Of a stretch of 19,960 bases of DNA, positions 1 to 6,682 are shown one piece after another; position 1 is the stretch's first letter, and every line of letters starts with the position of its first letter. Below the pieces are notes generated by a model. It was not told the DNA's origin. It saw only the letters and a program-made list of their open reading frames with translations, and did not search any database. Origin of the DNA: Ga0074130 sp035565355 (GTDB lineage: Bacteria > Pseudomonadota > Gammaproteobacteria > Burkholderiales > Rhodocyclaceae); the NCBI GenBank assembly GCA_035565355.1, contig DATMSM010000067.1:1-19960 (forward strand), in the 5' to 3' direction. The translations under genes were made by a program, and so were the position numbers.

Positions 1-16
1 GAGAACCTAGGTTCTC
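1..16. repeat. Perfect 16-bp palindrome at window edge
   Basis: GAGAACCTAGGTTCTC is identical to its own reverse complement (two 8-bp arms, no loop). It lies at the very start of the window, so its gene context is not visible. No T-run follows, so it is not a terminator by itself. It could be an operator or part of a larger structure cut by the window edge. The remaining bases to position 62 hold no gene that I can support. Confidence 0.4.
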
Positions 17-62
17 CCCGTACCCCTCTCCTTCTGTGCTCCGGCTTCGGCTGCACAAAAAG

Positions 63-89
63 AAACACCCCGCTTCGGCGGGGTGTTTT
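63..89 (+). terminator. Rho-independent terminator of an upstream unit
   Basis: An 11-bp stem (AAACACCCCGC paired with GCGGGGTGTTT) is closed by a TTCG tetraloop and ends in TTTT. It must terminate a transcript that starts left of the window. The A-rich 5' flank makes it potentially bidirectional. Confidence 0.85.
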
Positions 90-148
90 GCTTTGGGGCC
101 TGCCCTGGCAGAGGCGGCTCCGGACTGTTGGTCGGTTGGAAAAGACGG

Positions 149-183
149 CGGGAGCAGGCGGCTATTCAGGTTGCCTGCTCCCG
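149..183 (+). other. Intergenic stem-loop, 11-bp perfect stem
   Basis: CGGGAGCAGGC (149-159) pairs perfectly with GCCTGCTCCCG (173-183) around a 13-nt loop. No T-run follows, so it is not a canonical terminator. It lies in the 284-bp gap before the response regulator. The rest of that gap holds a CTTGCGCAAG palindrome (258-267) and a GTTTCC/GGAAAC inverted repeat (283-300), both possible regulator sites, but no convincing gene. Confidence 0.5.
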
Positions 184-305
184 GAGTCGATTAGCCCTGT
201 AGCCGGCAATCTTCCCGAACCGAATGGAGAACAGCGACTTCAGTCTACTGAGTATCGCTTGCGCAAGACTTACGGCTTGCATGTTTCCGAAATGGGAAAC
301 TGCAA

Positions 306-311
306 TATAAA
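306..311 (+). promoter_or_regulatory. Candidate -10 element upstream of the response regulator
   Basis: TATAAA at 306-311 is a good -10 match, but no convincing -35 lies 16-18 bp upstream. The inverted repeat GTTTCC-N6-GGAAAC (283-300) sits just upstream, where an activator such as the response regulator itself could bind. The 10-mer TGCAATATAA containing this element recurs in front of the transporter gene (2526-2535). Promoter assignment is inferred. Confidence 0.35.
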
Positions 312-373
312 ACAGGTGTCATTTCCGGGTTTCACCAGGGTTTGGTGCAGGAGTCTTGCTATCCTTCCTGCTT

Positions 374-1045
374 ATGAGAATCCTGCTGGTTGAAGATGAC
401 GCCCTGATCGCGGACGGCCTGGGGGCCTCCTTGCGCAAGGCCGGCTATGCCGTCGATTATGTCGACAACGGCCAGGATGCTGATACCGCACTGTTGGGGC
501 AGTCCTATGATCTGCTGATTCTGGATCTCGGCTTGCCGCGCCTGTCTGGCATTGAAGTATTGCGACGCCTGCGCAGCCGCAAGTCACCGCTGCCGGTACT
601 GGTGCTGACGGCGCAGGATGGCGTCGATGATCGTGTGCGCGGGCTTGATGCCGGTGCCGACGACTATCTGACCAAACCCTTCGCTCTGCCCGAACTGGAG
701 GCGCGCGTGCGCGCGCTGACACGGCGCGGTACGGGGCAGGGCACGCTGATCGAGGTCGGCGATCTGGTTTTCGACCAGGCCGAGCGCGTGGTCAGACTTG
801 GCAATCGCAGCATCGATCTTTCCTCGCGTGAACTGGAGTTGCTCGAAGTCATGCTGCTACGCGCCGGGCGTCTGGTCAGCAAGGAACATCTGATTGACCA
901 CCTCTGCGCCTGGGGCGAGGAGGTCAGCACCAATGCCATCGAAGTGTATGTGCACCGCCTGCGCAAGAAGCTGGAGCCGGGCGGCGTGCGTATCACGACC
1001 ATGCGCGGGCTTGGCTACTGTCTGGAAAAACCGCATGCCACTTGA
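374..1045 (+). CDS. OmpR-family response regulator (TctD/QseB-like)
   Basis: A 223-residue two-component response regulator. The receiver domain (about 1-112) begins MRILLVEDD, has acidic residues D8/D9, phosphoacceptor Asp51 (LLILDLGLP), Thr79 and Lys101 (YLTKPF). A winged-helix DNA-binding domain (about 125-220) ends with the typical VYVHRLRKKL and TMRGLGY signatures. The ATG at 374 is chosen because family members start MRILLVEDD. An in-frame TTG at 356 lies only 2 nt from AGGAG (349-353), and that same AGGAG is 20 nt from the ATG, so neither start has ideal Shine-Dalgarno spacing. It overlaps the sensor kinase gene by 11 nt, indicating one operon. The kinase subtype and adjacent transporter suggest control of organic-acid uptake, which is inference. 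Confidence 0.93.
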   Translation: MRILLVEDDALIADGLGASLRKAGYAVDYVDNGQDADTALLGQSYDLLILDLGLPRLSGIEVLRRLRSRKSPLPVLVLTAQDGVDDRVRGLDAGADDYLTKPFALPELEARVRALTRRGTGQGTLIEVGDLVFDQAERVVRLGNRSIDLSSRELELLEVMLLRAGRLVSKEHLIDHLCAWGEEVSTNAIEVYVHRLRKKLEPGGVRITTMRGLGYCLEKPHAT

Positions 1046-2453
1046 GGCCGTACGGCGTTTTCGCTGGCGGACGAGCTTCGATACGCTGCTGGCCGAGATC
1101 CTGCTGTGGCTGCTGATCATTCTTCTGATGGTGTGGTCGATCGGCGTGGTGATGATCTACAACGTCACCGGCAAGTTCGCCAACGAGCCCTACGATGTGG
1201 TGCTCTCCGACAATGTGCAGGCGCTGGCGAGCCTGGTAGGTTTCAGCGCGGGTCGCATCACCATCAATCTGCCGCGTGCGGCGCACGACATCCTGGTCAC
1301 CGACAAGCAGGACAAGGTCTATATCCAGATCGTCGATGCACGCGGCACCTTGCTGGTCGGCGATGCGGCGGTGCCCTGGGTGCCGCATTCCGAAAGTCTG
1401 GTGTTGGACACGGTGTTCCTGCGCGACGACGAGATCAACAACGAGGAGGTCCGCGTGGCCTGGCTGTTCAAGCAGGTTGCGCCGGACACCGAGCCCCTGC
1501 TGGTGCAGGTCGCGGAAACCCGCAACAAGCGGCGCGGCATGGCGGCGCGGATTGTTTCATCCGTGATCGTGCCGCAGTTCGTCATTGTGCCGATTGCCGT
1601 GCTGCTGATTTACTTTGCGGTATCGAGCGGCATCACGCCGCTGCACCGATTGCAGGACGAGTTGCGGGAGCGTCGCCCCAGTGATCTGACGCCAATCAGC
1701 TTGAAAAACCTGCCGGCCGAAATACGTCCGCTGATCGAGGCGCTCAACGACACCATGGCGCGCCTGGATGAAAGCCTAGCCGATCAGCGGCGCTTTGTTG
1801 CAGATGCGGCGCATCAGCTCAAGACACCCTTGACCGGCTTGCGCACCCAGGCCGAGCTGGCGCTGCGTGAGGCCGATCCGGAGCGTATGCAGGCGCGTGT
1901 ACGACAGATGCTGAATGCGGTCGAACGGCTCGCCGACATGACGCAGAAATTGCTGTTGCTGGCGCGTGCCGAGGCCATGAGCGCCAACCATGCCTTCATG
2001 GAAAGCCTGGACCTGGCCGTGCTGGTGCCCGAGGTGGCGCGCGAGTGGGCGACACAGGCGATGGAAAAGCAGATCGAGCTGTCATTCGAGAACTTCAGCC
2101 ACGGCGGTCGGGTGCATGGCAATGCACGTCTGTTGCATGAGCTGTTTGCCAACCTGATCGACAATGCCATCCGCTACACACCGGAGGGTGGCAGCGTGGC
2201 CATCCTGCTCTCGCGCGAGGACGCGCTGCATGTGGATATCGAGGACAGCGGCATCGGCATTCCGCCGGAAGAGCGGGACAAGGTTTTCGATCGCTTCTAC
2301 CGTGTGCTTGGCACCAATGCCGAGGGCAGCGGTCTGGGGCTGCCCATCGTCAAGGAGATCGCCGCCCTGCATCGTGTCGGCATCAGTCTGCATGACTCTC
2401 TGCTTGGCGGCGTGCGCGTGCGCGTCAGCTTCCGTGACCCTGGCCTAGCGTAA
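1035..2453 (+). CDS. Sensor histidine kinase, TctE-like (2CSK_N type)
   Basis: A 472-residue membrane sensor kinase, partner of the preceding regulator. TM1 is about residues 20-42, followed by a periplasmic region of about 130 residues resembling the 2CSK_N sensor domain of TctE-type kinases, then TM2 (about 173-196) and a HAMP-like linker. The HisKA domain holds the phosphorylated His260 in DAAHQLKTPL. The ATPase domain has the N-box NLIDNAIRYTPEGG (373-386), G1 box DSGIGIP (404-410) and G2 box GSGLGL (431-436). The ATG at 1035 is preferred: the reading frame stays open upstream, but that part only overlaps the regulator's coding sequence in another frame. TctE kinases classically sense tricarboxylates. 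The ligand here is unknown, but a metabolite symporter gene follows directly. Confidence 0.92.
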   Translation: MPLEAVRRFRWRTSFDTLLAEILLWLLIILLMVWSIGVVMIYNVTGKFANEPYDVVLSDNVQALASLVGFSAGRITINLPRAAHDILVTDKQDKVYIQIVDARGTLLVGDAAVPWVPHSESLVLDTVFLRDDEINNEEVRVAWLFKQVAPDTEPLLVQVAETRNKRRGMAARIVSSVIVPQFVIVPIAVLLIYFAVSSGITPLHRLQDELRERRPSDLTPISLKNLPAEIRPLIEALNDTMARLDESLADQRRFVADAAHQLKTPLTGLRTQAELALREADPERMQARVRQMLNAVERLADMTQKLLLLARAEAMSANHAFMESLDLAVLVPEVAREWATQAMEKQIELSFENFSHGGRVHGNARLLHELFANLIDNAIRYTPEGGSVAILLSREDALHVDIEDSGIGIPPEERDKVFDRFYRVLGTNAEGSGLGLPIVKEIAALHRVGISLHDSLLGGVRVRVSFRDPGLA

Positions 2454-2485
2454 GTAAGCAGTAAGTTGCTCCGCCTAGCATGCAC

Positions 2486-2509
2486 GCAATCCGGAGGCAT
2501 CCGGATTGC
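2486..2509. promoter_or_regulatory. Perfect 10-bp inverted repeat upstream of the MFS gene
   Basis: GCAATCCGGA and TCCGGATTGC flank a 4-nt GGCA spacer. It lies between the kinase stop codon and the transporter start, just upstream of a TATAAC-like -10 (2531-2536). With no T-run behind it, an operator or mRNA hairpin is more likely than a terminator. The binding protein is unknown; the adjacent response regulator is an obvious candidate. Confidence 0.5.
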
Positions 2510-2556
2510 ACCGCCATGCCGCACATGCAATATAACAATCACCTGGAGGAAACGAT

Positions 2557-4206
2557 ATGGCCGAAGCCAGCAGTGGAGCCATCACCAAGGAGGAGCGGAA
2601 GGTCATCTTCGCTTCGTCGCTAGGCACCGTGTTCGAGTGGTACGACTTCTATCTCTACGGCTCGCTGGCAGCCATCATCAGTAAACAGTTCTTCTCCGGG
2701 GTCAATGAAACCGCCGCCTTCATCTTTGCGCTGCTGGCCTTTGCTGCCGGTTTCGCCGTGCGGCCTTTTGGCGCCATCATCTTCGGTCGTCTCGGCGACT
2801 TGATCGGACGCAAATACACCTTCCTCGTCACCATCCTCATCATGGGCATGTCCACGGCCATCGTCGGCATGCTGCCGAACTACGAGGCCATTGGTGTGGC
2901 GGCGCCCATCATCCTGATCGTGTTGCGACTGCTGCAGGGCTTGGCGCTCGGCGGCGAGTACGGCGGGGCGGCCACCTATGTGGCTGAACATGCACCGCAC
3001 GGCAAGCGCGGCCTGTTCACCAGTTGGATCCAGACCACCGCCACGCTGGGCCTGTTCATGTCGCTGCTGGTGATCATGGCCTGTCGCGAAATCCTCGGCA
3101 AGGAGTTCGAGGTCTGGGGCTGGCGCATTCCCTTCCTGCTCTCCATCCTGCTGCTGGTCATTTCGGTTTATATCCGCATGCAGTTGAACGAGTCGCCGAT
3201 CTTCCTGCGCATGAAGGAGGAGGGCAAGGCCTCCAAGGCGCCGCTGACGGAATCGTTTGCGCGCTGGGACAATCTCAAGATCGTCATCATGGCACTGCTG
3301 GGCGGTACCGCCGGTCAGGCCGTGGTCTGGTACACCGGCCAGTTCTACGCCTTGTTCTTCCTGGTGCAGACGCTCAAGGTGGAGGCGCAGACAGCCAATC
3401 TGCTGATCGCCGGTTCCTTGCTCATCGGCACGCCGTTCTTCATCTTCTGTGGTGCGCTGTCAGACAAAATCGGTCGCAAGCCCATTGTCATGGCCGGTTG
3501 CATCATTGCCGCGCTGACTTACTTTCCGATCTTCAAGGGGCTGACGCACTTCGCCAATCCGGCGCTGGAGGCAGCGCAACAGAACGCGCCGGTGACCGTG
3601 ATCGCCGATCCGAATAGCTGCTCCTTCCAGTTCAACCCGGTCGGCACGGCCAAGTTCGTGACCTCCTGCGACATCGCCAAAGCCTTCCTGGCCAAGAACA
3701 GCGTGAATTACGCCAATGTCGAGGCACCAGCGGGCACGGTCGCCAGCATCCACATCGGGGAAACCGTGATTCCGTCGTTCGAGGGCAAGGCGCTTGATAA
3801 GGATGAGCTGAAGAAGCAGACCGACGAGTTCGGCAAGACAGCCTCTGCAGCGATCAAGGCAGCGGGCTATCCCGCCAAGGCCGATCCTGAGGCGATCAAT
3901 AAACCCATGGTGCTGCTCCTGCTGACCATTCTGGTGATCTATGTGACCATGGTGTACGGTCCGATTGCAGCGTGGCTGGTTGAGCTCTTCCCGACCCGCA
4001 TCCGCTACACCTCGATGTCGCTGCCGTATCACATCGGCAATGGCTGGTTCGGCGGCTTTCTACCGACCACGGCTTTCGCCATGGTGGCGGCGACCGGCGA
4101 CATCTACTATGGCCTGTGGTACCCCATTGTGGTGGCGGTGATGACGGCAGTGCTTGGCATCTTCTTCCTGCCGGAAACCAAGGACCGCGATATCCATCAC
4201 ATTTGA
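2557..4206 (+). CDS. MFS transporter, metabolite:H+ symporter (MHS) type
   Basis: A 549-residue inner-membrane transporter of the major facilitator superfamily. Signatures include the MHS-type start (ASSLGTVFEWYDFYLYG, 19-35), motif A GRLGDLIGRK (77-86), RLLQGLALGGEYGGA (124-138), the second motif-A copy GALSDKIGRKP (299-309) and ELFPTRIRYTSMSLPYHIG (476-494). MHS members carry dicarboxylates, citrate, shikimate, proline or betaine; substrate cannot be told here. It is about 110 residues longer than typical MHS proteins because of an insertion (about 328-449) between predicted TM9 and TM10, on the periplasmic side, with Cys355 and Cys371 that could form a disulfide. Start supported by TGGAGG about 8 nt upstream. 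The preceding two-component pair probably regulates it. Confidence 0.9.
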   Translation: MAEASSGAITKEERKVIFASSLGTVFEWYDFYLYGSLAAIISKQFFSGVNETAAFIFALLAFAAGFAVRPFGAIIFGRLGDLIGRKYTFLVTILIMGMSTAIVGMLPNYEAIGVAAPIILIVLRLLQGLALGGEYGGAATYVAEHAPHGKRGLFTSWIQTTATLGLFMSLLVIMACREILGKEFEVWGWRIPFLLSILLLVISVYIRMQLNESPIFLRMKEEGKASKAPLTESFARWDNLKIVIMALLGGTAGQAVVWYTGQFYALFFLVQTLKVEAQTANLLIAGSLLIGTPFFIFCGALSDKIGRKPIVMAGCIIAALTYFPIFKGLTHFANPALEAAQQNAPVTVIADPNSCSFQFNPVGTAKFVTSCDIAKAFLAKNSVNYANVEAPAGTVASIHIGETVIPSFEGKALDKDELKKQTDEFGKTASAAIKAAGYPAKADPEAINKPMVLLLLTILVIYVTMVYGPIAAWLVELFPTRIRYTSMSLPYHIGNGWFGGFLPTTAFAMVAATGDIYYGLWYPIVVAVMTAVLGIFFLPETKDRDIHHI

Positions 4207-4216
4207 TGTTGCAAGT

Positions 4217-4257
4217 CATTGACGGCGCAGTCATTGCGCCGTCAATGCCGATTTTTT
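4217..4257 (+). terminator. Rho-independent terminator after the MFS gene
   Basis: CATTGACGGCGCA (4217-4229) and TGCGCCGTCAATG (4235-4247) form a perfect 13-bp stem with a 5-nt loop, followed after four bases by a run of six T. It separates the transporter from tRNA-Phe. Confidence 0.9.
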
Positions 4258-4279
4258 GAGGTGTTTGCACGGTTCCGGC

Positions 4280-4308
4280 TTGCGATTTGACGGCTTCTTC
4301 GCTATACT
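4280..4308 (+). promoter_or_regulatory. Sigma70-type promoter of tRNA-Phe
   Basis: TTGCGA (4280-4285) and TATACT (4303-4308) are separated by exactly 17 bp. They are followed by a GC-rich discriminator (GCGCCCC), typical of stringently controlled stable-RNA promoters, and the tRNA begins 13 nt after the -10. Confidence 0.75.
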
Positions 4309-4320
4309 GCGCCCCTCTTT

Positions 4321-4396
4321 GGCCGGTTAGCTCAGTTGGTAGAGCAGCGGATTGAAAATCCGCGTGTCCTTGGTTCGATTCCGAGACCGGCCACCA
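4321..4396 (+). tRNA. tRNA-Phe (anticodon GAA)
   Basis: A 76-nt cloverleaf. The acceptor stem GGCCGGT pairs with ACCGGCC, followed by A and an encoded CCA. The D-arm is GCTC..GAGC. The anticodon stem GCGGA/TCCGC encloses loop TTGAAAA with anticodon GAA at 4354-4356. The T-loop is TTCGATT. It is a standalone gene with its own promoter and terminator. Confidence 0.98.
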
Positions 4397-4401
4397 GATT
4401 C

Positions 4402-4437
4402 AAGCAAAACGCCAACCTTCGGGTTGGCGTTTTGCTT
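4402..4437 (+). terminator. Terminator of tRNA-Phe
   Basis: A 16-bp stem built from AAGCAAAACGCCAACC and its complement closes on a TTCG tetraloop, with the 3' arm supplying TTTT. It is nearly symmetric, so it could work in both directions. Confidence 0.9.
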
Positions 4438-4546
4438 TGCTACGTCCGCATAAGTGTTGTCCCCCAGCCCGTACGAAGCGGGCCCGGCTTTACGCAAACT
4501 TACCTCCCACCTGTCATGCCTGATGCGGTTCGGAAGGGTTTTGTGT

Positions 4547-4565
4547 CATAATGAGAACGATTTCT
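4547..4565 (+). promoter_or_regulatory. Fur box upstream of the PepSY/DUF2271/ApbE operon
   Basis: CATAATGAGAACGATTTCT matches the 19-bp Fur consensus (GATAATGATAATCATTATC) at 12 of 19 positions by eye. CATAAT within it can serve as a -10, so Fur-Fe(II) would occlude the promoter. No clear -35 is visible. A site of the same kind precedes the siderophore receptor. The 100 bp upstream (4440-4546) shows only a short GCCCG/CGGGC hairpin and no gene. Confidence 0.65.
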
Positions 4566-4584
4566 ATTTGAGAGGTTCGTCATC

Positions 4585-4611
4585 GTGGCTGTCGTGGCCC
4601 GGACAACCTGA
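4585..4611 (+). CDS. Possible 8-codon leader minigene
   Basis: GTG at 4585 reads M-A-V-V-A-R-T-T-stop and is preceded at 9-nt spacing by AGAGG (4571-4575), a better ribosome site than that of the downstream PepSY gene. A CCGGTT/AACCGG hairpin (4621-4642) follows before the PepSY start. This could be a translated leader, or chance. No homology can be claimed for so short a peptide. Confidence 0.2.
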   Translation: MAVVARTT

Positions 4612-4659
4612 TCCTCGTTCCCGGTTCCGCTGCGGCAACCGGCCTGAATACTCGCTCGC

Positions 4660-5298
4660 ATGTCCGAAACGACTTCTGCAACCGCTACGCTATCGCGCCG
4701 CGCCGGCTGGTTGAAAACCCTGCACCTGTGGCACTGGATCAGCTCCGCGCTGTGCCTGCTGGGCATGTTGCTGTTCAGCGTTACCGGCATTACGCTCAAT
4801 CACGCTGCGCAAATCGAGTCCGCCCCCAAGGTTAGTACCCTGCGCGCCGCCGTGCCGCCTCCCGCCTTGCGTGAATTGCGTGCAGCAGCCGAGTCGCAAG
4901 CGGCGCAACTGCCGGCAGAGTTTAGCGACTGGCTGTCCCGTAGCTGGAACCTTGTGCCGCAGCCCGATACCGCCGAATGGTCGCCCGAAGAGCTTTACCT
5001 GCCCTTGCCGCGCCCCGGCGGTGACGCCTGGCTGCGCGTGGATCTGGCCAGCGGCGAGGCCGAGTACGAGATTACCGACCGTGGCTGGATCTCCTATCTC
5101 AACGACCTGCACAAGGGACGCAATACGGGCCTGGCCTGGAGCTGGTTCATCGACCTGTTCGCTGTCCTGTGTCTGCTGTTTTCAATCACTGGTTTGTTGA
5201 TTCTCAAATTCCATGCGGTCAGCCGTCCGCTGACCTGGCCCATGGTGGGGCTGGGCATGCTGATGCCGGCCTTGCTGGTTCTTCTCTTCGTTCATTAG
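4660..5298 (+). CDS. PepSY-type inner-membrane protein (putative electron carrier)
   Basis: A 212-residue membrane protein resembling the PepSY-associated TM family. TM1 is about 26-46, followed by a periplasmic PepSY-like region (about 50-155), TM2 (about 160-182) and TM3 (about 192-211). Histidines lie at the membrane borders: His22 and His25 (LHLWHW), His48 (TLNHA), His151 (NDLHKGR) and His185. Border histidines of this kind bind b-type haem in PepSY siderophore reductases such as FoxB, but haem binding here is inferred. It is the first gene of a tightly packed five-gene operon behind a Fur box. The ATG at 4660 has no strong ribosome site. The likely role is passing electrons across the membrane to periplasmic partners. 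Confidence 0.82.
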   Translation: MSETTSATATLSRRAGWLKTLHLWHWISSALCLLGMLLFSVTGITLNHAAQIESAPKVSTLRAAVPPPALRELRAAAESQAAQLPAEFSDWLSRSWNLVPQPDTAEWSPEELYLPLPRPGGDAWLRVDLASGEAEYEITDRGWISYLNDLHKGRNTGLAWSWFIDLFAVLCLLFSITGLLILKFHAVSRPLTWPMVGLGMLMPALLVLLFVH

Positions 5299-5313
5299 TC
5301 TCGAGGGTTTTGC

Positions 5314-5829
5314 ATGAAGCGTCGTTACTCATTCGTTTTCGGTCTGCCCTTGCTGGGTTCGGCGGCGTCGGCTGCCGAGCTGGGCGTCACCCTGGATATT
5401 CCGCAACTCAAGGTTGCCGAGTATCACAAGCCCTATATCGCCATGTGGCTGGAGAAGCCTGACCAGAGCTTCGTCGCCAATCTGGCCGTGCTCTACGACA
5501 TCAAGAAGCAGAACAAGGCCGGAGAGAAGTGGCTCAAGGACATGCGCCAGTGGTGGCGTAAGAGCGGCCGTGATCTGCAGATGCCGGTCGACGGTGTCAG
5601 CGGTGCGACTCGCGCGCCCGGCGAGCACAGCTTTGGCTTCACGCCGGGCAAGACGCCGCTGGCGGCGTTGCCTGCCGGGGACTATCAGCTTGTGGTCGAG
5701 GCTTCCCGCGAGGCGGGCGGTCGCGAAGTGGTCAAGGTGCCGTTTGCCTGGCCGCCCAAGTCGGCGCAAACGAAATCCGCTCAGGGTAAGGAAGAACTGG
5801 GCGCCGTTTCCGTACAACTTAAGCCTTGA
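5314..5829 (+). CDS. DUF2271 periplasmic protein, probable ApbE flavinylation target
   Basis: A 171-residue exported protein. The signal peptide (about 1-20, cleavage near ASA-AELG) carries Arg3-Arg4 and looks weakly Tat-like (KRRYSF). The mature part has beta-rich DUF2271 features and a central DGVSGAT motif (93-99), which resembles the D-x-x-(S/T)-G-A-T motif where ApbE attaches FMN to threonine in NqrC/RnfG-type proteins. Thr99 is therefore the predicted FMN site. An ApbE gene lies two genes downstream in the same operon. GAGGG at 5303-5307 gives good start spacing, and the gene begins 15 nt after the PepSY stop. Family recognition is firm from sequence; covalent FMN is inference from motif plus context. 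Confidence 0.85.
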   Translation: MKRRYSFVFGLPLLGSAASAAELGVTLDIPQLKVAEYHKPYIAMWLEKPDQSFVANLAVLYDIKKQNKAGEKWLKDMRQWWRKSGRDLQMPVDGVSGATRAPGEHSFGFTPGKTPLAALPAGDYQLVVEASREAGGREVVKVPFAWPPKSAQTKSAQGKEELGAVSVQLKP

Positions 5830-5840
5830 GGGCCATAGAG

Positions 5841-6662
5841 ATGAACATCAGATATGCCAAGCCTTTGTTCGTGACCTTGTTCGCTGCCGCACTGCCGTTT
5901 GCGGCGCATGCACACCGCAGCTGGCTGCTGCCGTCCACGACAGTGATTGATGACAAGGCCGGTTGGGTGACGGTGGACGCTGCTGTGTCGGAAGACTTGT
6001 TCTATTTCGACCACCTTGCACAGAGTCTTGACGGACTGGAAGTCTCCGGCCCGGACGGTAAGCCCGTGGCTGCGGAGAATCTGTTCAAAGGCCGTTTGCG
6101 CAGTAGTTTCGATTTGAACCTGGCGCAGCCGGGCAGCTATCGCATCAGCCTGGTTCGCGAGGGTGTGGTGGGTTCTTACAAGGTCGGCGGCGAGATGAAG
6201 CGCTTCCGCGGCAGCGAGCAGGACTTTGCCAAGCAGTTGCCGGCAGGGGCTTCCGATGTGAACCTGACCCGCACCCATGCGCGCCAGGAAACCTTTGTGA
6301 GCGTGAGTGAGCCGAGCGATCTGATGCCGAAGCAGCCGACCAACGTCGGGATCGAGCTGGTGCCGCTGACGCATCCGAATGCCTTGCTGGCCGGCGAGAC
6401 TGCGCGCTTCCGCCTGCTCATCGACGGCAAGCCACTGGCCAACCATCTGCTCGGCATCGTGCCGGGCGGCGTGCGCTATCGCGGCGTGCTCAACGAGATC
6501 GCCGTGACTTCGGACGCCAAGGGCGAGTTTGCCGTCAAGTGGCCGGCTGCCGGCATGTACTGGCTGAGCGCCAGCTGGCCGGCGCGCACCCCGGGTGCAG
6601 CGCCTGCAGCAACGCCGCGTCGCGCATCCTATTCGGCCACGCTTGAGGTCCTCAACGACTGA
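5841..6662 (+). CDS. DUF4198 periplasmic protein, possible metal binder
   Basis: A 273-residue exported protein. The signal peptide (1-24) ends FAAHA before HRSWLLPS, so the mature protein would begin with His25, a feature shared with DUF4198 proteins and reminiscent of N-terminal metal-binding histidines. The remainder looks like two beta-sandwich halves (about 35-120 and 165-270), the second carrying GKPLANHLLGIVPGG and a MYWLSASW segment. The ATG at 5841 is chosen over an in-frame TTG at 5826 because GAGGG (5827-5831) lies about 10 nt before it and it yields a clean signal peptide. It follows DUF2271 by 11 nt. Function is unproven; co-occurrence with iron-reduction genes suggests periplasmic metal handling. 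Confidence 0.82.
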   Translation: MNIRYAKPLFVTLFAAALPFAAHAHRSWLLPSTTVIDDKAGWVTVDAAVSEDLFYFDHLAQSLDGLEVSGPDGKPVAAENLFKGRLRSSFDLNLAQPGSYRISLVREGVVGSYKVGGEMKRFRGSEQDFAKQLPAGASDVNLTRTHARQETFVSVSEPSDLMPKQPTNVGIELVPLTHPNALLAGETARFRLLIDGKPLANHLLGIVPGGVRYRGVLNEIAVTSDAKGEFAVKWPAAGMYWLSASWPARTPGAAPAATPRRASYSATLEVLND

Positions 6663-6682
6663 GCATTGCCGGTCTGGTCGTC

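Noticed and set aside
88..393. Plus-strand frame of 101 codons before the response regulator
   Set aside because: It starts inside a terminator T-run, spans a stem-loop and promoter-like sequence, and overlaps the regulator start. No ribosome site or family resemblance.
894..1034. N-terminal extension of the sensor kinase
   Set aside because: The extra 47 residues are read out of frame through the regulator's winged helix. The ATG at 1035 gives a normal kinase N-terminus before TM1.
4321..4660. tRNA-Phe as the attachment site of an integrated iron island
   Set aside because: No integrase gene and no repeated tRNA 3' end was seen downstream. Base composition looks like the neighbours.
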